Source: Maricaulaceae bacterium
GTDB lineage: Bacteria > Pseudomonadota > Alphaproteobacteria > Caulobacterales > Maricaulaceae
NCBI GenBank assembly: GCA_026126205.1
Contig: JAHCJP010000001.1
Span: 558,001-622,000, forward strand
DNA length: 64,000 nucleotides
Direction: 5' to 3'
Numbering within the stretch: the first letter of the stretch is position 1; each line of letters starts with the position of its first letter. Below are positions 39,469 through 47,791 of the stretch, one piece after another. The notes under the pieces were generated by a model. That model was not told the DNA's origin, ran no database searches, and saw only the letters and a list, made by a program, of their open reading frames with translations. The position numbers and the translations under genes were made by a program.

Positions 39469-40320
39469 TCAGGCGGGCTCGTCGGCCGTTTCCGTCTCCG
39501 GGATGGGTTTCGGCTGCACCAGCTTCACAGCCGCGACGGACAGGAAGTACAGCCCCAGCAGGGCGGCGGCGAGGAACACCTGGCTGATCGGGTCCGGCGG
39601 CGTGACGAAGGCCGCGAACACCGCGATGCCCAGCAGCGCGAACTTCCAGTATTTCAGCAGGCTGGCCGCGGTGACGATGCCCGCCTTGCCCAGCAGCATC
39701 AGCAACACCGGCAACTGGAAACTGATCCCGAAGGCCAGGATCAGCGTGGTGACCAGGTTGAGATAGTCCGACACCCGGGTCAGAAGCTGGATCGCCGCCC
39801 GCCCCTCGCCGCCCGGCTGTTCCTGCGCCAGCGCGAAACCCATCACGAAGGGCAGGATGAACCAGTACACGAACGCCGCCCCGGCGAAGAACAGCACCGG
39901 CGCGGCGGCCAGGAACGGCGCGAACGCCCCCCGCTCCTTGCGGTACAGGCCCGGCGCCACGAAGGCGTAGACCTGCCAGGCGATCACCGGGAAGGTGATG
40001 ATCAGCGCCCCGAACAGCGCCAGCTTCATCTTGGCGAAGAAATATTCCAGCGGCGCGGTGAAGATCAGCTCAAGCTGGAAGGCGCCGGCCTCGGGCCCGC
40101 GCGCGGACCGGGCGGCGTTCTCGAACGGAACCAGCAGGAAATTATAGATCGTGTCTGCGAAGGCGAAGCACAGCACGAAGCCGCCGGCCAGCGCGATCAG
40201 GATCACGATCAGCCGCCGGCGCAACTCGATCAGGTGATCCATCAGCGGCGCGCGGCTGGCCTCGACCTCGTCATCCTCGTCCTCGGGCGCGACGGGCTTT
40301 AGCGGAAGTTTCTCAACCAT
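39469..40320 (-). CDS. tatC: Sec-independent protein translocase TatC
   Basis: 283 residues with six membrane spans. The N-terminus has APLMDHLIELRRRLIVILIA with the receptor Glu in HLIELRRR. The periplasmic loop includes APGLYRKERGAFAPFL, whose Glu is conserved. TatC binds the twin-arginine signal peptide in the Tat receptor complex. It starts 6 bp after the tatB stop and is the last gene of a tatABC operon. Confidence 0.96.
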   Translation of the reverse strand: MVEKLPLKPVAPEDEDDEVEASRAPLMDHLIELRRRLIVILIALAGGFVLCFAFADTIYNFLLVPFENAARSARGPEAGAFQLELIFTAPLEYFFAKMKLALFGALIITFPVIAWQVYAFVAPGLYRKERGAFAPFLAAAPVLFFAGAAFVYWFILPFVMGFALAQEQPGGEGRAAIQLLTRVSDYLNLVTTLILAFGISFQLPVLLMLLGKAGIVTAASLLKYWKFALLGIAVFAAFVTPPDPISQVFLAAALLGLYFLSVAAVKLVQPKPIPETETADEPA

Positions 40321-40326
40321 GACCGG

Positions 40327-40620
40327 TCAGCCGTCCCGGCCGACGCGCTCGGCGTCCTTGGCGGCCGCATCGACTTCGCGGCGCAGGTCTTCAACGGGGC
40401 TCGCCTTTTTCAGCGCCTCGATCTCCTTGCGCAGCTCGTCCATTTCGGCCTCGCGGCCCATTTCGTCGAAGCTGCGCTGGAACTCCTTGGCCATCAGGCG
40501 CGCCTGCCCCAGCATGCGGCCGATCCGCCGCGCCAGCAGCGGCAATTCCTTCGGCCCCAGCACGACGAGCGCCAGGACCAGCAGAACGATCAGCTCCGGC
40601 GCGCCGATGCCGGGGTTCAT
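40327..40620 (-). CDS. tatB: Sec-independent protein translocase TatB
   Basis: 97 residues. The N-terminal helix PGIGAPELIVLLVLALVVLGPKELP, with the conserved Glu and Gly-Pro, is followed by the amphipathic LLARRIGRMLGQARLMAKEFQRSFDEM and a charged tail. It partners TatC in the substrate receptor. Six-bp spacing to both neighbours indicates co-translation. Confidence 0.94.
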   Translation of the reverse strand: MNPGIGAPELIVLLVLALVVLGPKELPLLARRIGRMLGQARLMAKEFQRSFDEMGREAEMDELRKEIEALKKASPVEDLRREVDAAAKDAERVGRDG

Positions 40621-40626
40621 AGCGGT

Positions 40627-40863
40627 CTATTCCCTGGCCTTTTCGGCCTCTTTGGCGGCGGATGACGAGGCTTCGCCGCCGTTTTCGACCGCGGCCGGCT
40701 CGTCTTCGCTCTCCCCGTCCTTGTCGCCATCCTTCAGCCCCTTGCGGAAGCTGGTGATGCCCTTGGCGAAATCGCCCATCAGCGCCGAAATGCGTCCCCG
40801 GCCGCCGAACAGGATCAACAGCAGGAGCGCGATGACGATGATGGCTGTCCAATGCGGACCCAT
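40627..40863 (-). CDS. tatA: Sec-independent protein translocase TatA
   Basis: 78 residues: a single N-terminal helix ([21 protein letters not shown]), amphipathic [17 protein letters not shown] with the FGxGRI-like and F-x-K-G-x-x-x-F features, and an acidic/Ala-rich tail. TatA oligomers form the translocation element. First gene of the tatABC operon, 73 bp after scpB. Confidence 0.94.
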   Translation of the reverse strand: MGPHWTAIIVIALLLLILFGGRGRISALMGDFAKGITSFRKGLKDGDKDGESEDEPAAVENGGEASSSAAKEAEKARE

Positions 40864-40936
40864 AGGCCCCTCCGTTCGCGTGTCGGATCAGGATTAATTC
40901 AATCCCGGCCCGGCGTCCAATCCCGCCCGCACGCCT

Positions 40937-41722
40937 CTAGTCGCGCGTCTCACCGTTTTCGTCGTCCATGAAATCGACATGGAACAGATGGGCGTCGGCC
41001 TCGGGGTCCAGCGGGTCTTCGTCCGCGCCGCCAGCCAGCGACGGGTCTGGCACCGCGAACCCGGGCGGCAGGCGAGAGTCCAGCAGCCCCGCGGCCTTCA
41101 GGTCCGCCGCGCCCGGCAAATCACCGATAGAGGCGAGGCCGAAATAGTCCAGGAAAGCGTCCGTCGTGCCATAGGTGACCGGGCGGCCCGGCGTCCGGCG
41201 GCGGCCGCGCGGGCGGATCCAGCGCAGTTCGAACAGCAGGTCCAGCGTACCCTTCGACACCGCGACGCCGCGTATCTCCTCGATCTCGGCCCGCGTCACC
41301 GGCTGGTGGTAGGCGATGATCGCCAGCGTCTCCAGCGCGGCTTCGGAAAGTTTGCGGGGCTCCTCGCGGATCTCGCGCAGCAGGCCCTGCAGGTCCGGCG
41401 CGGTCTCGAACCGCCAGCGCCCGCCCACCTCGGCCAGGCGCACGCCGCGGCCTTCGTAATCGGCTTTCAACGCCGCCAGCAGCGCCTCAAGATCCGTGCC
41501 CGCCGGCAGACGCGCCAGCAGGGTCTCGGCATCCAGCGGCTCGGCCGCCGCGAACAGCAGCGCCTCGGCCATGCGCAGGCGCTGGCGCTCTGCGTCCACG
41601 GCCAGGCGCACGCCCGGCCCGCCGCCGGCCTCTGCGGCCGGGCCCTGCCGTTCGGCGCGCGCGCGCAGGCTTTCGATCGCCGCAGCGATGGCGTCGGCGG
41701 GGCGGGCGCCCTGTTCGGTCAT
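40937..41722 (-). CDS. scpB: segregation and condensation protein ScpB
   Basis: 261 residues. Two winged-helix domains: LRMAEALLFAAAEPLDAETLLARL, then LSEAALETLAIIAYHQPVTRAEIEEIRGVAVSKGTLDLLFELRWI, the ScpB signature. An acidic C-terminal extension follows. ScpB forms the SMC-kleisin condensin complex with ScpA and SMC. Its ATG overlaps the scpA stop by 4 bp (ATGA). Confidence 0.94.
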   Translation of the reverse strand: MTEQGARPADAIAAAIESLRARAERQGPAAEAGGGPGVRLAVDAERQRLRMAEALLFAAAEPLDAETLLARLPAGTDLEALLAALKADYEGRGVRLAEVGGRWRFETAPDLQGLLREIREEPRKLSEAALETLAIIAYHQPVTRAEIEEIRGVAVSKGTLDLLFELRWIRPRGRRRTPGRPVTYGTTDAFLDYFGLASIGDLPGAADLKAAGLLDSRLPPGFAVPDPSLAGGADEDPLDPEADAHLFHVDFMDDENGETRD

Positions 41723-42525
41723 TGCGTCGGCTCCTTCGGCTTGCCGCGCACATGGATGGGCGTGAACGCCGCATCCTGCCGCATTTCGGCGCCGCCGTCC
41801 TTCGTCACCTCCAGCGCCGCCAGCATCGAACTGGCGCGCACAGATCGCCGCGGCGGCGGATCATCGCCCAGATCGGCGGGCGCGGGCAGCAGGCTGTCCA
41901 GCGCCGCCCAGTCCTTCACGGCGGGCAGCAGGCGCTCCAGCCGCAACCGCGCGTTTTCCAGCGCATAGACCTTCGGCGTATCGGGCCGGTGGATTCGCGG
42001 CACGCGCGCCTGCCGGCGCGCGGCGTAGGCTTTCAGCAGGTCGTGCAGCGTGGCTTCGTATTTCGCCGCCTTCAGCGTCCGCACCCCCTCCGGCGCGCCG
42101 CGCGCGAATACCTGTCGGCCCAGCAGGTCGCGGGCGAACAGCGCCCCGGCGGCGGCGCGCATCGCCTCGAGCCGCCGCAGACGGAAGGCCAGCGCCGCAG
42201 CCATCGCCTCGGCCGGCGTCTCGCCGTCGTCCTTCGCAGGCTTCGGCAGCAGCAGCCGCGATTTCAGATAGGCGAGCCAGCTCGCCATCACGAGATATTC
42301 GGCGGCCAGGTCCAGCCGCTTGCGGCGCGCCTCGGCGATGAAGGCGAGATACTGCTCGGCCAGCTCCAGGATCGAGATGCGGGCCAGGTCAACCTTGTTC
42401 TTGCGCGCCAACGCCAGCAACAGGTGCAATGGCCCCTCATAACCGTCGACATCGACGATCAGGGCCTCGTCCTCGGCGTCTTCGGCGGCCTGGAAGCGGA
42501 CGTCCTCCTCGAACACCTCGGTCAT
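41719..42525 (-). CDS. scpA: segregation and condensation protein ScpA
   Basis: 268 residues, the kleisin of condensin. The N-terminal domain is VDGYEGPLHLLLALARKNKVDLARISILELAEQYL, with the YLVMASWLAYLKSRLLLP helix. The C-terminal winged helix is degenerate-looking but collinear with alphaproteobacterial homologues. ATG 42525 overlaps the nagZ stop by 4 bp, so nagZ-scpA-scpB are translated together. Confidence 0.94.
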   Translation of the reverse strand: MTEVFEEDVRFQAAEDAEDEALIVDVDGYEGPLHLLLALARKNKVDLARISILELAEQYLAFIAEARRKRLDLAAEYLVMASWLAYLKSRLLLPKPAKDDGETPAEAMAAALAFRLRRLEAMRAAAGALFARDLLGRQVFARGAPEGVRTLKAAKYEATLHDLLKAYAARRQARVPRIHRPDTPKVYALENARLRLERLLPAVKDWAALDSLLPAPADLGDDPPPRRSVRASSMLAALEVTKDGGAEMRQDAAFTPIHVRGKPKEPTQ

Positions 42526-43541
42526 GCCGCCGTCCCCGCGCTCATCAGGGCGTCCAGGCGCTTCAGCGCCGCGCCGGCGTCGAAGGGCTGTGGCGCGCCG
42601 CGCGCTTTCCCGGCGGCTTCGGCGCGCCGCAGCGCCGCGCCCGCCAGCGCTGGAACCTCGGCGGCGATGGCCGTCATTTCCCTCCTGTCGCCATTGCAGT
42701 GCAGGATGATGTCGCAACCGGCGGCAAGCGCGCGCCGCGCACGCGCCGGCAGCGGCCCGGTCAGGGCCTTCATGGACAGGTCGTCGGTCATCAGCAGGCC
42801 GTCAAAGCCGATATGCCCCCGGATCACGTCCCCGATCATCGCGGCGGACAGCGTCGCCGGGTCATCGGGGTCGATCGACTCGTAGACCACATGCGCTGTC
42901 ATGGCCATCGCCGCATCGTTCAGGGCGCGGAACGGCGCGAAGTCCGTCGTCTCCAGCAGTTCGCGGGACGCGGCCACGCGCGGTAGTTCCAGATGGCTGT
43001 CGGCGCCGGCGCGCCCATGCCCCGGTATATGCTTGATCACCGGGGCGACGCCGCCATCGGCCAGCCCCTCGATCGCCGCCCAGCCCAGCGCCGCGACCGC
43101 TGCGGGATCTTCGGCATAGGCGCGGTCGCCGATCACGTCATGGGCGCCGGGAACGCTGATGTCGACGCAAGGCGCGCAATCAGCGTCGACGCCCACGGCG
43201 CGCAACTCGGCCGCGATCAGGCGGTGGTTCAGACGCGCCGCCTCCAGCGCCGCTTCGGGATCGCGCGCATACAGCGCGCCGAAGCGTTCGGCCGGCGGCG
43301 CCGCCCGCCAGTGCGGCGGGCGCAGGCGCTGCACGCGCCCGCCTTCCTGGTCGATGAACACCGGCGCGTCGCGCCCGGCGGCGTCGCGCAGCGCCACGGT
43401 CAGCCGCGCCAGCTGTTTCGGCGTCTCCACATTACGGGCGAACAGCACGAAGCCCCAGGGGCTGGCGTCGCGGATAAACGCCTTCTCGTCCGGCGTCAGC
43501 ACGGGACCCGAGACGCCGTAAATGGCGGCTGAAACGGTCAT
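42522..43541 (-). CDS. nagZ: beta-N-acetylhexosaminidase NagZ
   Basis: 339-residue GH3 enzyme that removes GlcNAc from anhydromuropeptides in cytoplasmic peptidoglycan recycling. Signatures are FIDQEGGRVQRL, the KHIPGHGRAGADSH loop carrying the catalytic His/Asp pair, and MTDDLSMKAL with the nucleophilic Asp. Start ATG 43541 overlaps the SPOR gene stop by 4 bp. Confidence 0.95.
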   Translation of the reverse strand: MTVSAAIYGVSGPVLTPDEKAFIRDASPWGFVLFARNVETPKQLARLTVALRDAAGRDAPVFIDQEGGRVQRLRPPHWRAAPPAERFGALYARDPEAALEAARLNHRLIAAELRAVGVDADCAPCVDISVPGAHDVIGDRAYAEDPAAVAALGWAAIEGLADGGVAPVIKHIPGHGRAGADSHLELPRVAASRELLETTDFAPFRALNDAAMAMTAHVVYESIDPDDPATLSAAMIGDVIRGHIGFDGLLMTDDLSMKALTGPLPARARRALAAGCDIILHCNGDRREMTAIAAEVPALAGAALRRAEAAGKARGAPQPFDAGAALKRLDALMSAGTAA

Positions 43542-44347
43542 CGACGAGCGACGAGGCAGTCCTGACCGCGCGACTGCAGGGTCTCGCAGAACTCCGCTGC
43601 GTCATCGCGGCTGGCGAAGGCGGCGACGCGCAGGCGGTGATAAACACCGCGCGCGCCCAGATCGGCCTGGGTCATGTCGGGCGACAGGCCCGTGGCGATA
43701 TCGGAGTGGCGGGTGCGGAAGGCCAGCCAGGCGGCCTCGGCGTCCTCGCGGTCGGGGAAGGAGGCGATCTGCACCACCCAGGCGCCATCCCGGACCGCCG
43801 CCGCCATGCGCGCAGGCTGTGGCTCAGGCTCAGGCTCTACAGCCGGGCGGCGCTCGGGCTGCGGCGCCGGCTCGCGCGGCGTTTGCAGGTCAGCCGGGCC
43901 GGTTGCTGGACGCGTCTCCGCCGGTTGCGGCTCCGGCTCCGCAGGGCGGCCGGCCTGGTCGGCGTCGATGGTTTCGACGCGGATTCGCGGCCGGGCCGCT
44001 TCCTCGATCGGCTCTTCCGGGCCCGGGCGCGGCGCGGCCTCGCCATCCGCCGTCTCGCCGGTCAGGCGGCCATAGACCTCAAGGTCCTGGTCGGGAACCT
44101 CGACCCCCCCGGGGTCCGCCGGGCGCTCCCGCCACGGCTCTGTTCCCGCGGCGATGCGCGGCGGGGCGTCGCGCCCGCCTTCGCGAAGGCCCTGATTATA
44201 GGCGCTCCACACCACGGCGACGAACAGCACGAACACGGCGAAGGCCGCTGCCAGCAGCAGCGGGCCGCGGCGCGAATCCTCGCGCGCGTCGAAGGTCTCG
44301 CGCCCCCCGGCGTCGGAATCGTACCGGTCGTAATCCCGATCACTCAT
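43538..44347 (-). CDS. SPOR-domain bitopic membrane protein (FtsN-like)
   Basis: 269 residues. A charged cytosolic N-terminus is followed by one TM helix (GPLLLAAAFAVFVLFVAVVWSAY), a long Pro/Glu-rich periplasmic linker, and a C-terminal SPOR domain (WVVQIASFPDREDAEAAWLAF onward). The layout is that of FtsN-like septal proteins, and SPOR genes occupy this position upstream of nagZ-scpAB-tatABC in many alphaproteobacteria. A true FtsN role is inference. Confidence 0.85.
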   Translation of the reverse strand: MSDRDYDRYDSDAGGRETFDAREDSRRGPLLLAAAFAVFVLFVAVVWSAYNQGLREGGRDAPPRIAAGTEPWRERPADPGGVEVPDQDLEVYGRLTGETADGEAAPRPGPEEPIEEAARPRIRVETIDADQAGRPAEPEPQPAETRPATGPADLQTPREPAPQPERRPAVEPEPEPQPARMAAAVRDGAWVVQIASFPDREDAEAAWLAFRTRHSDIATGLSPDMTQADLGARGVYHRLRVAAFASRDDAAEFCETLQSRGQDCLVARR

Positions 44348-44409
44348 TACTCTGCTTCCCGCGCCACGAATGCGAATCGTCCCCGAGGCCCGTTACGATA
44401 GCATCCGCA

Positions 44410-45624
44410 TCAGAAATAGCCCTGCGCCGTGAACAGGCGCCGGTGTTCCTCAAGCGCATACCGGTCCGTCATGCCGGCGATATAGTCGCACACCAGCCGC
44501 GCCGTGGTTTCCGAACCGGCCGGGCCGGCCCGGTTGCGATAGCGCGTCGGCAGCAGCGCCGGATCGTCCACAAAGACGGTGAACAGCTCACGCACCACTC
44601 GCGCGGCCTGGGCCATGACCCGGTTGACCTTGTAATGCCGGTACATGTTCTCGAACAAGTGGCGACGCAGCGCCGCCAGCGCTTGTGTCATGCCATCGGA
44701 AAAGGCGGCGATCTCTGTCTTTGCGCCGCGCACGGCCTCCGGATTGGCTGGCCGCGCCGCATCCAGCCTGCGGCGGGTCTCCGCCAGCACGTCGTCAACC
44801 ATCAGGCCTATCAGGTCGCGCACCGCCTCGTGGATCTGGATGTCCTCCTCGGCGTCGGGCCAGCGCGCCCGTGCGCCGGACAACGCCTCGCCGACCAAGG
44901 GCAGTTTCGCCAGTTCGTCCGCGTTCAGCAGCCCGGCGCGCAAGCCGTCGTCGATATCGTGATTGTTGTAGGCGATGTCGTCCGACAGGGCGGCGATCTG
45001 CGCCTCCAGCCCGGGGAAGGTGTGCAGCTCCAGATCCCGCCAGCCTTCATAATCGCGGATCGCCCAGGGCAGGTCCGCCTCGGTCCTGCCGGCGCCCAGC
45101 AGCGGGCCGTTGTGCTTGACCAGTCCTTCCAGCGTCTCCCAGGTCAGGTTAAGCCCCTGGAACGCCGCGTAGCGGCGCTCCAGCCGCGTGACCACGCGCA
45201 GGGTCTGGGCGTTGTGGTCGAAGCCGCCGAAATCCTTCATGCACTCGGCCAGCGCGCGTTCCCCGGCATGTCCGAACGGCGGATGGCCGAGGTCATGGGC
45301 CAGCGCGAGCGCCTCGGTCAGGTCCTCGTCCAGCCGCAAAGCGCGGGCCAGCGTGCGGGCGATCTGGGCCACCTCCAGCGAATGAGTGAGACGGGTGCGG
45401 TAATGATCGCCCTCATGGGCGACGAAAACCTGCGTCTTTTCCTTCAGCCGGCGGAAGGCCGTGGCGTGGATGATGCGGTCGCGGTCGCGCTGGAACGCGG
45501 TGCGCGTGGCGCTTTCGTCCTGCGCGTGCCGGCGCCCGCGCGAGGTCGCGGGGTCGCAGGCATAAGGCGCCCGGCGCCGGTCAGGCCGGGCGGCATCATC
45601 ATAAGGGCTTTCGATTGCGGCCAT
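44410..45624 (-). CDS. dgt: deoxyguanosinetriphosphate triphosphohydrolase-like protein
   Basis: 404 residues from ATG 45624 (MAAIESPYDD); ATG 45645 is equally open and adds seven residues. The N-terminal SRGRRHAQDESATRTAFQRDRDRIIHATAFRRLKEKTQVF is family-typical. The HD-domain metal ligands are in THSLEVAQIAR, ALAHDLGHPPFGHAGE and SDDIAYNNHDIDDG. It belongs to the dGTPase-like type 2 group, which hydrolyses dNTPs to deoxynucleoside and triphosphate. It is divergent from erpA. Confidence 0.92.
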   Translation of the reverse strand: MAAIESPYDDAARPDRRRAPYACDPATSRGRRHAQDESATRTAFQRDRDRIIHATAFRRLKEKTQVFVAHEGDHYRTRLTHSLEVAQIARTLARALRLDEDLTEALALAHDLGHPPFGHAGERALAECMKDFGGFDHNAQTLRVVTRLERRYAAFQGLNLTWETLEGLVKHNGPLLGAGRTEADLPWAIRDYEGWRDLELHTFPGLEAQIAALSDDIAYNNHDIDDGLRAGLLNADELAKLPLVGEALSGARARWPDAEEDIQIHEAVRDLIGLMVDDVLAETRRRLDAARPANPEAVRGAKTEIAAFSDGMTQALAALRRHLFENMYRHYKVNRVMAQAARVVRELFTVFVDDPALLPTRYRNRAGPAGSETTARLVCDYIAGMTDRYALEEHRRLFTAQGYF

Positions 45625-45628
45625 CTGC

Positions 45629-45643
45629 GTCCATATACTGGAC
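45629..45643 (+). promoter_or_regulatory. erpA promoter region with inverted repeat
   Basis: GTCCA-TATAC-TGGAC palindrome. It overlaps a good -10 (TATACT, 45634-45639) that would start transcription about 28 nt before the erpA ATG. No convincing -35 is visible, so an activator or iron-sulfur regulator may act here; that is inference. Confidence 0.4.
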
Positions 45644-45673
45644 ATGCGATCCGCATGAAACCGGCGTGCCGAA

Positions 45674-46006
45674 ATGAGCGAACCCAGCATCACCCTTTCC
45701 GAAAACGCCGCCCGGCGCATCAACGCCATCATCGCGCGCGAGACGCAGGCGAAGCTGCTGCGCGTCTCCGTGGTCGGCGGCGGCTGTTCCGGCTTTTCCT
45801 ACAAGTTCGACCTTGAGGGCGAGCCGGCGGCGGACGATCTGGTGATCGAGCGCGACGGCGCGAAAGTGGCCATCGACCCGGATTCGGTTCCGTTTCTGGA
45901 AGGCTCGGTGATCGACTTCACCGACGAGCTGATCGGCGCCGCCTTCCGCATCAGCAATCCCAACGCCACGGCCGCCTGCGGCTGCGGGGTGAGCTTCTCA
46001 GTCTGA
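45674..46006 (+). CDS. erpA: iron-sulfur cluster insertion protein ErpA
   Basis: 110-residue A-type carrier delivering [4Fe-4S]/[2Fe-2S] clusters to apoproteins. Conserved cysteines are Cys38 (GGGCSGFSY), Cys102 and Cys104 (ACGCGVSF). The SVPFLEGSVIDFTDELIGAAFRISNPNA stretch is typical. It starts with ATG 45674, divergent from dgt and 32 bp upstream of xthA. Confidence 0.94.
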   Translation: MSEPSITLSENAARRINAIIARETQAKLLRVSVVGGGCSGFSYKFDLEGEPAADDLVIERDGAKVAIDPDSVPFLEGSVIDFTDELIGAAFRISNPNATAACGCGVSFSV

Positions 46007-46038
46007 CCGTCCCCGCCCGCCGCCGCGAAGAGCCGCCC

Positions 46039-46821
46039 ATGAAAATCGCCACCTGGAACGTCAACTCGGTCAAGGCCCGCCTGCCGGTGGTGCTGGACTG
46101 GTTTCGCAAACACGCCCCGGACATCGCCTGCCTGCAGGAAATCAAGTGCATCGACGAGGAGTTTCCGCGGCTGGAGTTCGAGGACCTCGGCTATCACGTC
46201 GAGACCCACGGCCAGAAGACCTATAACGGCGTCGCCATTCTGTCGAAGCGCCCGTTCGAAGAGGTTCGCCGCGGCCTGCCCGGCGACGATGGCGACGAAC
46301 AGGCGCGCTATATCGAAGCGGTGGTGGCGGGCGATGACGCGCCGGTGCGCGTCGCCGGCATCTATCTGCCGAACGGCAACCCCGCGCCGGGACCGAAATA
46401 CGACTACAAGCTTTCATGGATGGCGCGGCTGAAACGCCATGCGGCGGACCTGCTGGCGCATGAGGAGGTGCTGGTGATCGCCGGGGATTACAACGTCATC
46501 CCGCGCGAGGCCGACGTGCACGACCCCGCCGCCTGGGCGGACGACGCCCTGTTCCGGCCCGAGAGCCGCGCCGCCTTCCGCGCCATCAAATGGCTGGGCT
46601 TCGCCGACGCCTTCGAACAGGTGGACGGACGGGCGCACCAGTATAGCTTCTGGGATTATCAGGGCGGCGCCTGGCCCAAGGACCGCGGCATCCGCATCGA
46701 CCATCTGTTGTGCTCGCCGCAGGCGGCCGATCGTCTGACGGGCGTCACCATCCACCGCGATGCGCGCGGGGCCGAAAAGGCCTCCGACCATGTGCCGGTG
46801 GTAGGCGAGTTCCGGGTCTAG
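46039..46821 (+). CDS. xthA: exodeoxyribonuclease III
   Basis: 260-residue AP endonuclease/3' exonuclease of base excision repair. The N-terminus MKIATWNVNSVKARL, metal-binding Glu in CLQEIKC, central LVIAGDYNVIPREADVHDP and C-terminal RIDHLLCSPQ and SDHVPVVGEF carry all catalytic residues. It converges on the DUF3137 gene with a 4-bp overlap and is probably co-transcribed with erpA. Confidence 0.95.
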   Translation: MKIATWNVNSVKARLPVVLDWFRKHAPDIACLQEIKCIDEEFPRLEFEDLGYHVETHGQKTYNGVAILSKRPFEEVRRGLPGDDGDEQARYIEAVVAGDDAPVRVAGIYLPNGNPAPGPKYDYKLSWMARLKRHAADLLAHEEVLVIAGDYNVIPREADVHDPAAWADDALFRPESRAAFRAIKWLGFADAFEQVDGRAHQYSFWDYQGGAWPKDRGIRIDHLLCSPQAADRLTGVTIHRDARGAEKASDHVPVVGEFRV

Positions 46822-47789
46822 ACAGGCGCTTCCGCCTCGCCGAATTCGGCCGGGCGGATCAGCAGATCGATGATTTCCGTCATCAGGGCGATGTCGCGGA
46901 TCAGGCCGTCGAAACGCGCCCGATCGTTCAACGGCTGGAACATCGAGCCCGGCTCGAACAGGTTCCCCGTCTCCGCCGCGATCAGCAGCTCGCCCTCGCC
47001 CAGCCGCCCGTCGAAGGCGGCGCGGACATTCTTGCCCTTCAGGGCGGCCTCCAGCTCCAGCAGGCGTTCCATGAAGCTGGGGGTCAGCAGATAGCGGGCC
47101 ATCACCTGATCGGTGCCGTAAACCTCGAAAATGCTTTGAAATTTCGGATCGACCAGGCCGATGCGCTGCAGCCGCACGCCGCCGAAGCTGCGCGCGAACG
47201 CCTCCAGCCCGTTGAACCAGCCCCTGTCGCGGGTGATCACCGTCACCCCGGTGACGGTGCGCGGGAAGTTGAGGCGGATCAGCACGCCGCGGAAAACCGT
47301 GACGTAATAGGTGTTGTTCTTGCTGCGCCGGCGCTGTTCCAGATGCGCTTCGTAGAGCTCGAAATCGGCGCCGTGCAGCTTGCCGGAGAAGTGATCCTCG
47401 AACGCCTTGCGGTTATAGGACGGCAGCAGGCCGTGTTCGCGGAAGGCCTCGAACCGGGCCGGTTCATCGGGCTTCAGAGCGTAGGACAGACCGAAGGCCG
47501 CTGCGAGCCTGTTCAGCAGTTGCGTCTTGATTTCCTTGCGTAAATTGTTGAGGTCCTGGCCGCCGAACGCGCCGCCGATGACCACAGCGAAAACGAAGCC
47601 GAGGACGCCGAATCCGATCTCGAAAGCGGCGAATCCGACCAGCGGCAGCAGGCCGATGGCGGCGCCTAAACCCAGGCCACGCCACAGTTTTTTCACCGCC
47701 GCCCGGCGTTCGGATTCCTTTTCTTCAAGCCAGGGAGCGATCTCTTCGCGCCAGGCGCGTTCGGCTTCCTCGCGGGCGGTGGCGGCCAT
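46818..47789 (-). CDS. DUF3137 domain membrane protein
   Basis: 323 residues. A charged N-terminal helix (EEKESERRAAVKKLW) precedes two adjacent membrane segments (residues ~38-82). A soluble C-terminal domain has DHFSGKLHGADFELYEAHLEQRRR and VFRGVLIRLNFPRTVTGVTVI, the DUF3137 pattern. Function unknown. It starts 2 bp after the valS stop and is presumably in its operon. Confidence 0.85.
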   Translation of the reverse strand: MAATAREEAERAWREEIAPWLEEKESERRAAVKKLWRGLGLGAAIGLLPLVGFAAFEIGFGVLGFVFAVVIGGAFGGQDLNNLRKEIKTQLLNRLAAAFGLSYALKPDEPARFEAFREHGLLPSYNRKAFEDHFSGKLHGADFELYEAHLEQRRRSKNNTYYVTVFRGVLIRLNFPRTVTGVTVITRDRGWFNGLEAFARSFGGVRLQRIGLVDPKFQSIFEVYGTDQVMARYLLTPSFMERLLELEAALKGKNVRAAFDGRLGEGELLIAAETGNLFEPGSMFQPLNDRARFDGLIRDIALMTEIIDLLIRPAEFGEAEAPV

Positions 47790-47791
47790 GC